Part shown: piece by piece, positions 6,880 to 13,104 of the stretch | How positions within the stretch are numbered: the stretch's first letter is position 1 | Layout: each line of letters starts with the position of its first letter | Assembly: GCA_003139975.1 (NCBI GenBank) | Contig: PLHN01000443.1 | Span: forward strand, 1-13,104 | Length of the DNA: 13,104 bases | Reading direction: 5' to 3' | DNA from: Acidobacteriaceae bacterium | Lineage (GTDB): Bacteria > Acidobacteriota > Terriglobia > Terriglobales > Acidobacteriaceae | Notes under the pieces: model-generated | What the model saw: only the letters and a program-made list of their open reading frames with translations | Databases searched by the model: none | What the model was told of the DNA's origin: nothing | Made by a program: the position numbers and the translations under genes

Positions 6880-8184
6880 GTGAACGGCAAAGTCTGGAAG
6901 GCGTGGCTGGTACCGGGCGGGGTGGCGCTGGCCGTCGTGGTGGCGCTCGTCAACGGTTCGCTGTTCGCGCAGTTCGCGTCTTCGCTCTCCTTTTATTATG
7001 TTGCGGTGTTTGTGGCCGGATTGCTTCTGGCCTGGCGGTTCAATTCCAGCCGCATTCTGTTTTCGCTGCTGACGCTTCTGCTGGCGCACCGCGCGGTCGA
7101 TTTCTTTTCTGCCGGGCACGCCCACAGTGGCCCGGGCCGCACCGCCGTAACGCTGGCCGCGCTTCTGATCCCGCTCAACTTCATCATATTTGCCGCCTGG
7201 CGGGAACGCGGATTCGTGATTGCCGGAATCGCACCGCGCTTTGGCCTGCTTTTTATCGAGTCCGTTGTCGTCGCCGTTCTGTGCCGGCCGGAAAACAGCG
7301 CCATCGCAGCGCGCGGTCCCAACCGGGCGGATATTCCTGTTTGGGCGCTGGCTGGTTTGGCCGCAGCTGTCGCGGTGTTTATCCGGCGCTACATGCAAAC
7401 CCGCAAGCCCATCGAGCCCGGATTTGTGTGGTCGGTGACAGCCGTTTTCCTGTGGCTTGAATTTTCATCCATTGGGAAAGCTTCCGATGCCTACGTTGCG
7501 ACTGCGGCTTTAATCATCGCAGCTTCGCTGATTGAGACTTCGTATGTGCTCGCCTACTACGACGAACTGACCGGGATTCGCGGGCGGCGCGCCTTCAACG
7601 AGGCGCTACTTTCGCTCGATCAGCAATACGCCATCGCCATCGTTGACATCGATCACTTCAAGAATTTCAACGATACCTACGGGCACGACGTCGGCGACCA
7701 GGTTTTGTGCATGGTGGCGGCGCGCATCTCGAAAGTCGCGGGCGGTGGGCAAGCCTTCCGCTGTGGAGGCGAGGAGTTCGCGGTAATTTTCCGCGGTATC
7801 TCGGCGAAAGATGCGTTCGAGCACTTGGAAGCGCTGCGCCGGATTATTCAGGATTCGACCTTTCGCATGCGCGGCGGCGAAAGAAGAACCGCTCTCCAGG
7901 CGGAAGAAGCCGACCGCAGAAAGGCCGCTGACCGCAGAAGACCAGCGAAAGAGAAGGCGGCAGTGCGGTCTCCTCTGAGCCGCCCGCGCGACGGATTATC
8001 GGTGACGGTGAGCATCGGCGTGGCCGAACCCAGCACTCGCTATCGGCAGCCCGAGCAGGTAATCAACGCGGCCGATCAGGCTCTTTATCGCGCCAAGCAA
8101 AAAGGGCGCAACCGGGTAGAGCTGGCGTCGACCGCTCCGCTCCGACTGGAGAGAACGAAGCGGGTCAAGGCATCGCGGTCGTAA
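6880..8184 (+). CDS. Membrane-bound GGDEF diguanylate cyclase
   Basis: The protein has 434 residues. The first ~222 are strongly hydrophobic with about seven or eight membrane segments and no recognised sensor family. The GGDEF domain follows from about 227 (DELTGIRGRRAFNE), with DIDHFKNFNDTYGHDVGDQVL at 256-276, the active loop GGEEF at 296-300 and VSIGVAEP at 377-384. It should make cyclic di-GMP from two GTP at the inner membrane. The residues just before GGEEF (VAGGGQAFRC) do not contain the RxxD inhibitory site, so product feedback by that route is unlikely. Between the two halves of the domain, residues 331-371 are an extra Arg/Lys/Ala-rich stretch absent from typical members. The start is GTG at 6880, with AGGGG seven bases before it. 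It is divergent from the hydantoinase gene across 148 bp and convergent with the MFS gene. Confidence 0.93.
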   Translation: MNGKVWKAWLVPGGVALAVVVALVNGSLFAQFASSLSFYYVAVFVAGLLLAWRFNSSRILFSLLTLLLAHRAVDFFSAGHAHSGPGRTAVTLAALLIPLNFIIFAAWRERGFVIAGIAPRFGLLFIESVVVAVLCRPENSAIAARGPNRADIPVWALAGLAAAVAVFIRRYMQTRKPIEPGFVWSVTAVFLWLEFSSIGKASDAYVATAALIIAASLIETSYVLAYYDELTGIRGRRAFNEALLSLDQQYAIAIVDIDHFKNFNDTYGHDVGDQVLCMVAARISKVAGGGQAFRCGGEEFAVIFRGISAKDAFEHLEALRRIIQDSTFRMRGGERRTALQAEEADRRKAADRRRPAKEKAAVRSPLSRPRDGLSVTVSIGVAEPSTRYRQPEQVINAADQALYRAKQKGRNRVELASTAPLRLERTKRVKASRS

Positions 8185-8194
8185 GGAGTGTTTA

Positions 8195-8224
8195 ACCACA
8201 GAGTACACAGAGGTGCACGGAGGA
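8195..8224 (+). repeat. Intergenic 'accacagag...acacagagg' repeat motif
   Basis: The stretch ACCACAGAGTACACAGAGG and following bases lies between two convergent genes. Near-identical motifs are scattered between genes of many acidobacteria, from general knowledge; only one copy is seen here. Function is unknown. Confidence 0.4.
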
Positions 8225-8292
8225 CGGCGGGCATAGTCAGAGGCTTTTTAGCCGGTGCTCAATCAGCCCGCGACTAAGGCCGCCGCCGCCCG

Positions 8293-9447
8293 CTACCAAT
8301 CGCGTAAGTGGATCAAAAGCAGAAGGACCGTCGCGCCCAGCGGCAGCAATAATCCCGAGCGCAAGCTCCCGGTGTTTTGCGAAACGACGCCCACCATCCA
8401 CGGGATGACGGCCGGGCCGATCGACGCCAGCGAAAACATCACCGCGCCGATGCTGCGTGCAGCCACGCCGAAGCGCTGGGAAAGCCGCGCGATGGTGATG
8501 GGATACAACGTGGCAAAACTCAGTCCCGTAATCAAAGCCCCGAGAATCGCTCCAGGTAGAGCGGTCGCAACGAGCATCAAAACGATTCCACCGGCAGCGG
8601 TGGCGAATCCCGCGCGCAAAACGCGCCGCTCGGAAAGGTAAGAGAGGAACATCGTGCCGAGAGCGCGGCCGGCGGTCAGAGCCGACCAGAAAAACGCCGG
8701 CATCAGCGGCGCCCAGTGCGCTTCCTGCGGTCCCAGTCGCGCGACATAGGAGCCGATCCAGCCGCCGACGGCGGTCTCGGCGCCGGGATAAAAGAAGAAG
8801 ACCAGGGCAAAGAGCCAGATCACCGGGTTCCTGACGAGTTCCCGCCATCGTGGCCCGCGATCCGACCGGGCGGCAGCCGCCGGGAAAGGTAATCCCCACA
8901 TCGCGAATACGAGCACTACCAGGAACAACGAAACCGCACCAAGGAAGACCGGCAGCATTTTGTGAGCGGCGGCCCAAGCCACCATCAATGAGCAGAAAAC
9001 CGCACCAAAGCCCCAGAAAAAATTCAGAAGATTCACAGCTCTTGTGCGCGAATCCCCACTTATCTCGGCAATCAAAAGACTATCAGTCGGAACAATCAGG
9101 CCAACTCCAAGCCCGTATATGCCGATTGCGGCCATTCCCAGGCGCGCCGATCCCGCATAAAGCAAAGCCGCGCCGACGGCCATCAGCAGCAATCCCGACA
9201 AGAATGCGGGCCGGTATCCGAGCCGGGTGAGCAGAACTCCCGATAGCTGCACGCCCACAACGGCAGCCAGAAACTGCACCAGAAACAGGTTGCCCGCCTG
9301 GGCGTCATTGAGCGCCCAGCGCGCGATCAGCAGCGGCAGCATCGGGCCCAGCAGCGTCATCAGAACACCGGTGGGCAGAAACGCAAGCTGGGAGCCGAGG
9401 ATCAGCCTCTTATTTGAAGGGAGATGCTCGATTTGTGCGCTCGCCAT
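8293..9447 (-). CDS. MFS transporter, fucose/glucose permease-like
   Basis: The 384-residue protein is almost entirely hydrophobic and fits a 12-helix major facilitator. Helices 2 and 3 are joined by LLTRLGYRPAF (72-82), a weak motif A. The motifs LNFFWGFGA (141-149) and YPGAETAVGGWIGSYV (220-235) resemble those of the FucP/FHS sugar symporter branch, where an acidic residue in that second motif helps proton coupling; E224 could play this part. The substrate is not fixed by sequence, and drug or polyol transporters share the fold. The ATG at 9447 is followed by a short polar tail before helix 1; a GAGGG lies rather far (about 10-12 bases) upstream. It lies 179 bp downstream of the acyl-CoA synthetase gene on the same strand, and its 3' end faces the GGDEF gene across 108 bp. 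Confidence 0.9.
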   Translation of the reverse strand: MASAQIEHLPSNKRLILGSQLAFLPTGVLMTLLGPMLPLLIARWALNDAQAGNLFLVQFLAAVVGVQLSGVLLTRLGYRPAFLSGLLLMAVGAALLYAGSARLGMAAIGIYGLGVGLIVPTDSLLIAEISGDSRTRAVNLLNFFWGFGAVFCSLMVAWAAAHKMLPVFLGAVSLFLVVLVFAMWGLPFPAAAARSDRGPRWRELVRNPVIWLFALVFFFYPGAETAVGGWIGSYVARLGPQEAHWAPLMPAFFWSALTAGRALGTMFLSYLSERRVLRAGFATAAGGIVLMLVATALPGAILGALITGLSFATLYPITIARLSQRFGVAARSIGAVMFSLASIGPAVIPWMVGVVSQNTGSLRSGLLLPLGATVLLLLIHLRDW

Positions 9448-9626
9448 GCGGGAACGTGCCCTCGGGGCTGAAAGATTTCCTTGCTGCTGTCGAAAGACCA
9501 GCGGTTGAAAGACGAAGAGTGTTTAGAGACCAAAGACTGAGGATAACCGATCGCACTCTGCTTTATGCGAAACGCGGATGAATTGTGAGGAGGAGGTAGG
9601 GCGCGGGGAGACGATTCTGGCCGCGG

Positions 9627-11420
9627 TTAGGCCACGACGGCAACGTCGCCTTCCTCGTAGAGCTCGTCGATCTGCTTGCGATAGCGTTCTTCAACAGTCT
9701 TGCGGCGAAGTTTCAACGTGGGCGTAAGACTGCCATCGTCTGCCGTGAATTCATCCGGCACCAGCAGAACCTTCTTTAAGGCCTCGTAGCGGGCCAAGTT
9801 GCGGTTCACCTCGCCGACGATGCCTTCATAAAGCGCTTTCACCTTCGGGTTGGCAATCAGTTCGCGTCGCGAAGAAAAAGATATATGGTTGGCATGCGCC
9901 CAGTCCTCGAGCAAGGCAAAGCACGGAGAGATAATCACGGAAGCGAATTTTCTCCGGTCTCCTACGACCACGGCGGTTCCGATCAAAGCATTCAGCTTAA
10001 GGGAATTCTCCACCGGTTGCGGTGCGATGAATTTTCCGCCCGACGTCTTGAGCAGGTCTTTCTTGCGATCGGTGACCGACAGGAATCCGTCTTGATCCAG
10101 CATCCCGATGTCGCCGGTTTTGAACCAGCCGTCGGCAAATGCGTCACTAGTTTCTTCCGGCCGGTTCCAATAGGCGCGGAAAACGGAGGGACCCCGTACC
10201 AGAATTTCCTGGTCCTCCGCAATCTGAACCTCGACATTCGAGAGGGGACGGCCGACCGTGCCCAGTTTGTGCGCGCGCGGCGTGTTCAACGCAATCACCG
10301 GAGAAGTCTCCGTCAGGCCGTAGCCCTCGTGAATGCGAATGCCAATGCTTGCGTACCACGCTGCCAGTTCGGTGCCCAGAGGCGCGCCGCCCGAGACGAA
10401 TACTTCAACGTTGCCGCCCAGGCGCGCACGCACCTGGGAAAACACCAGCTTGTTTGCCAGTCTCCAACTTAGTGAGGTCGGAATTTCGCCTGCGAGAATC
10501 TTCATGAGATGGACTCGGCCCACCGATAGCGCCCAGCGGTAGATTGCCCGCTTCGGAAATGTTTTGGCTTTCTGCTCCACCTGGCTGTAAATCTTTTCGT
10601 AGACACGGGGCACGGCGACAAAAAGAGTGGGCAGCACTTCCAGCAAAACCTTAGGCAACTGATCGAAGGCAGGGCAGTAGGCCAGCGTCACGCCGTGGTA
10701 AAGCAAGGCCAAATCGGCATGACGCGCCGTGACGTGCGAGAGCGGTAAGAAGGAAACGCTGACGTGGCCAGGGTGAACGTCAAAACCGTCCAGCGAATGC
10801 AGTATGTTGGAAGTCAGATTGCCGTGAGTCAGCTGCACGCCTTTGGAAGTGCCCGTGGTTCCCGAGGTGTAAATAATGGAAGCGAGATCATCGCCGGTGA
10901 TGGCGCGCGCGCCAGCTTCCAACTCCGGATCGCGTTCCCGCGGACCTTCCTGCATCAGCCGGTGCATGGGTGCAGCATCTTCCGTGCTCAGCGGATCCAT
11001 CACGACCACTCGTTCCACCGCGGTTTGGTCCTTAATAGAAAGGAACTTCTTCAACTGCTGCTCGGTGGAGACGACAACAACCTTCGCCCCCGAATCGCAC
11101 AGAATGTACGCCGTCTGCTGGGCGGTCAGCGTCGCGTAAATGGGCACCACCACCGCGCCCAACTGAAAAGATGCGAAGTCCGCGACCGCCCATTCCGGCC
11201 GGTTCTCACTGAGGATGGCGACTCGATCTCCCTTGCTTACGCCCCAGTTCCGGAACGCGCGCGCCACCCCCGCCACATGCCGATAGAACTGCTGCGAATC
11301 GATGGGAACCCATCGGCCTGCTTCTCGAGCGAGCATCACCCGCACGTGCCGGCGTTCCACGATGGCCGAGAAGATGTCGTTAAGGGTCTGAGGCTTCATA
11401 TTTCCATAGTTCTTTGCCAC
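9627..11420 (-). CDS. Long-chain acyl-CoA synthetase (AMP-forming)
   Basis: The protein has 597 residues from a GTG at 11420. ANL-superfamily motifs appear in order: the phosphate-binding loop YTSGTTGTSKGV (184-195), FLPLSHV (224-230), YGLTETSP (367-374), GWFKTGDIG (431-439), the hinge DRKKDLLKTSGGKFI (451-465) and the C-terminal LTPTLKLRRK (565-574), which holds the catalytic lysine, likely K570. The overall pattern matches FadD15-type long-chain enzymes that activate fatty acids to acyl-CoA through acyl-AMP at the inner face of the membrane. An ATG seven codons further in (11399) is an alternative start. I favour the GTG slightly because it begins one base after the stop of the beta-barrel gene, a layout suited to translational coupling. 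With a WS/DGAT gene in the same direction upstream, supply of acyl-CoA for storage lipid is plausible; ordinary fatty-acid use is equally possible. Confidence 0.95.
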   Translation of the reverse strand: MAKNYGNMKPQTLNDIFSAIVERRHVRVMLAREAGRWVPIDSQQFYRHVAGVARAFRNWGVSKGDRVAILSENRPEWAVADFASFQLGAVVVPIYATLTAQQTAYILCDSGAKVVVVSTEQQLKKFLSIKDQTAVERVVVMDPLSTEDAAPMHRLMQEGPRERDPELEAGARAITGDDLASIIYTSGTTGTSKGVQLTHGNLTSNILHSLDGFDVHPGHVSVSFLPLSHVTARHADLALLYHGVTLAYCPAFDQLPKVLLEVLPTLFVAVPRVYEKIYSQVEQKAKTFPKRAIYRWALSVGRVHLMKILAGEIPTSLSWRLANKLVFSQVRARLGGNVEVFVSGGAPLGTELAAWYASIGIRIHEGYGLTETSPVIALNTPRAHKLGTVGRPLSNVEVQIAEDQEILVRGPSVFRAYWNRPEETSDAFADGWFKTGDIGMLDQDGFLSVTDRKKDLLKTSGGKFIAPQPVENSLKLNALIGTAVVVGDRRKFASVIISPCFALLEDWAHANHISFSSRRELIANPKVKALYEGIVGEVNRNLARYEALKKVLLVPDEFTADDGSLTPTLKLRRKTVEERYRKQIDELYEEGDVAVVA

Positions 11421-11421
11421 G

Positions 11422-12099
11422 TTACTTCAAATGGCCCCAGCGAAACGTCGGGCCGGTGGAGAAGCGCCAATAGTTTTGGCGAGGAACTAAAATATTCGAA
11501 AACAGGTGAGTATTCACCCAGTCGGTGGCGAACCGCCAGCCCAAGGGCCGCGTAATGCTGATATCGAAACCGCCGCCCATGCCAATGAACCACTGCGTAT
11601 CGGTCTGGTGAGGGTTAACCCCCAGTTCTGAGATTAGTCCCTGCAGTGGCCCTGTAGCATTGATGTCTGCCGCCTCGTGAATTCCCCCGAAGCCGGGACG
11701 CACAAGAAACGTGACTCTGTCCCACTTACGAATGTAAAACTGCGGGCCGACGGCAAAGGTGTAAGTGGTCGATTTGAACGGCACGTTAACCTGACTTGGG
11801 TCGAATCCTGCGGCCTGTAGTATCGGCGCAAAGACCGTCTCGCTCCCGTTGATGGCCCCAGCGCCGCTTACGATGCCGTTGCCCATGGCGCTGAAATCGC
11901 CGCCCAGGCCCAACCACGGTTTCACGGTGACGCCAAAATCGCCTTCGAATCCGCGCTCCGTCAAATCTCTTGCCGGGCTGATCAGGTAATCGAATCCGGT
12001 GAAAAACGTGTAACGGTTAATGTCAGTCTGCTGAGATGAAGCCGGCAGGCACAGGAAAATGGCAAGGCTGCAAAGTAGCAAGTGCTTTAGAGCTTTCAT
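11422..12099 (-). CDS. Exported outer-membrane beta-barrel protein
   Basis: The protein has 225 residues. Residues 1-22 are a signal peptide (KALKH, then LLLCSLAIFLCL, cleavage near PASS-QQ). The mature part is rich in alternating aromatic and small residues, with strands such as YTFFTGFDYLIS, TYTFAVGPQFYIRKW, VTFLVRPGFGG, WFIGMGGGFDIS and the closing YWRFSTGPTFRW. This fits a small eight-strand outer-membrane barrel of the OmpA-N/OmpW kind that acidobacteria encode in numbers. The exact family and cargo are not recognisable. The ATG at 12099 has GGAG seven bases before it. Its TAA is separated from the GTG of the acyl-CoA synthetase gene by a single base, so the two are surely co-transcribed, which suggests a role in handling lipid or other hydrophobic compounds at the envelope. 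Confidence 0.85.
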   Translation of the reverse strand: MKALKHLLLCSLAIFLCLPASSQQTDINRYTFFTGFDYLISPARDLTERGFEGDFGVTVKPWLGLGGDFSAMGNGIVSGAGAINGSETVFAPILQAAGFDPSQVNVPFKSTTYTFAVGPQFYIRKWDRVTFLVRPGFGGIHEAADINATGPLQGLISELGVNPHQTDTQWFIGMGGGFDISITRPLGWRFATDWVNTHLFSNILVPRQNYWRFSTGPTFRWGHLK

Positions 12100-12330
12100 G
12101 CTTGACTCCGTGGTGATTAGTCACTAAGTAAGAAGACAAGCCAGCGACGAATCGGCCAGATTGGACTTTTTTATACAATTCATGACCAATTGGCGCCAGC
12201 GGCAGAGCACGTGCACTAAGAACGAGAAGCGGGCTATGACCAAGGGCTAGCCAGTCTGCCGTTTTTGAGGCTGAATCAGTACGTGCCACGGTCTACACCG
12301 GTTATGTTTCTACGCGACAAACACCTGTTC

Positions 12331-13104
12331 TCAAGCAACGTTCGTCTCAGTTACTGGCGCAGGTATGGAAGCTTGTTTCAATTCAGTTGGCTTTGGCACG
12401 GGCGCCGACATGGCCTTTGCCAGCACGGGAACGACCTTTGCCGGCGCAGGAACAGCCACAACCGCCCGCTTCGGGCGTATTCGCTTCTTTTCTTTTTGCG
12501 GCGGCTCGAGTCCAGCGGCGGCACGCAGTTCTTGAAAACTCTGCGCCAGTAATTTCTCCAGTTTCCGCAGATCCGGCGCTGCTTGCGCGTCTCCGCTGAA
12601 ACCAAAGTGCGCCGTACCGTTGTAAGTCAGGATGGCGCAGTTGACCGCCATCTCGCCGCCGACGGGAACATAGGGATAACAATGCAGCATCTTACGGCCA
12701 AGTAAGTAGAGCGGCACCTGAGGGCCGGGGACATTGGTGCACACCAGATTGAAAGGCGTGATCGGCAAGCGGCTGATAAGAGGCCCGACTAACCCCTGCG
12801 CCGAGGTCGGGAACATCCCGATCAGTCCTCCCGCCAGGCTTACTAATTCGGCAGCGTGAATGCGCTTGAGGAACTCTGCCCGCTTGTGAGCTGCCGCCAG
12901 CAGCTTGAGTGGTGGGCGGATGTCCAGCGGGATGGTTACCGGAACGAGCGAAATTCGATTCCCCAATTCCGATGTGCTGCTCGTGCCGCGCAAATTTACG
13001 GGCACCATGATCCGCAGGAATTTGCCTTTCACGCGATCGCCGTGCAACTCGCAATAGCGTCGAATGGTCGCGGTCATGATGGCGAGAATCACGTCGTTCA
13101 CGCT
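12331..13104 (-). CDS. Wax ester synthase/diacylglycerol acyltransferase, C-terminal part (5' end off window)
   Basis: The frame is open to the right edge, so the true start and the catalytic HHxxxDG motif of the N-terminal condensation-like domain are not visible. The visible 257 residues match the WS_DGAT C-terminal domain: SVNDVILAIMTATIRRY, LRIMVPVNLRG, LGNRISLVPVTIPLD, SRLPITPFNLVCTNVPGPQ and YPYVPVGGEMAVNCAILTYNG. Such enzymes join acyl-CoA to fatty alcohols or diacylglycerol to make wax esters or triacylglycerol at the inner membrane. The last ~60 residues form an unusual Pro/Ala/Lys/Val-rich tail (KEKKRIRPKRA, PAPAKVVPVLAKA, PAPVTETN) not part of the family fold. The V codon GTG at 13101 should not be taken as a start, because the upstream serine and the family alignment show the protein continues. 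A 231-bp gap separates it from the barrel gene downstream. Confidence 0.92.
   Translation of the reverse strand, partial: SVNDVILAIMTATIRRYCELHGDRVKGKFLRIMVPVNLRGTSSTSELGNRISLVPVTIPLDIRPPLKLLAAAHKRAEFLKRIHAAELVSLAGGLIGMFPTSAQGLVGPLISRLPITPFNLVCTNVPGPQVPLYLLGRKMLHCYPYVPVGGEMAVNCAILTYNGTAHFGFSGDAQAAPDLRKLEKLLAQSFQELRAAAGLEPPQKEKKRIRPKRAVVAVPAPAKVVPVLAKAMSAPVPKPTELKQASIPAPVTETNVA

Noticed and set aside
8241..8254. GGCTTTTTAGCC palindrome between the convergent GGDEF and MFS genes as a terminator
   Set aside because: It has only a 4-bp stem with the T-run inside the loop, so no intrinsic terminator structure.
12170..12198. TATAAA-like -10 box upstream of the beta-barrel gene on the minus strand
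   Set aside because: The AT-rich box is real, but the hexamer 17 bases upstream (TGGCGC) does not resemble a -35 box.

Overview
The window looks like a chromosomal piece of an acidobacterium (Acidobacteriota, Terriglobia/Koribacter-like). The assignment rests on the genus-typical intergenic repeats built on TGTCATCCTGAGCGGA, the 'accacagag..acacagagg' spacer motif, a moderately high GC content and the kinds of genes present. It is an inference, not a species call.

Left part (1-2202, minus strand): a two-gene cassette that looks like defence. The upstream gene joins an N-terminal EVE (modified-base reader) domain to a C-terminal PD-(D/E)XK-like nuclease domain, but a single extra base splits it at about 1371. 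The downstream gene, cut by the window edge, joins a conserved N-terminal region, a CBS pair and a C-terminal HEPN-like domain with an R-N-N-T-M-H motif. Its best ATG is one base out of frame with the long reading frame. This is the most unusual content of the window.

Repeat zone (about 2203-3552): mostly non-coding. It holds two copies of a ~100-bp direct repeat, two copies of a 136-bp direct repeat exactly 640 bp apart, a 227-bp element with nested palindromes, a GC-rich hairpin and a small GIY-YIG nuclease gene sitting between the repeat copies.

Middle (3553-8184): on the minus strand a hydantoinase/oxoprolinase A-type gene is followed by a LysR-type regulator. No B-subunit gene is in view. 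Divergent from them, on the plus strand, lies a membrane-anchored GGDEF diguanylate cyclase.

Right part (8293-13104, minus strand): a set apparently concerned with lipids. In transcription order it has the C-terminal part of a wax ester synthase/diacylglycerol acyltransferase (entering from beyond the right edge), a secreted outer-membrane beta-barrel protein, a long-chain acyl-CoA synthetase starting one base after the barrel gene's stop, and an MFS transporter of the fucose/glucose permease type. The acyl-CoA synthetase could supply the acyl-CoA that the WS/DGAT enzyme consumes, so storage-lipid synthesis is a reasonable joint role. No rRNA, tRNA or CRISPR array was seen.
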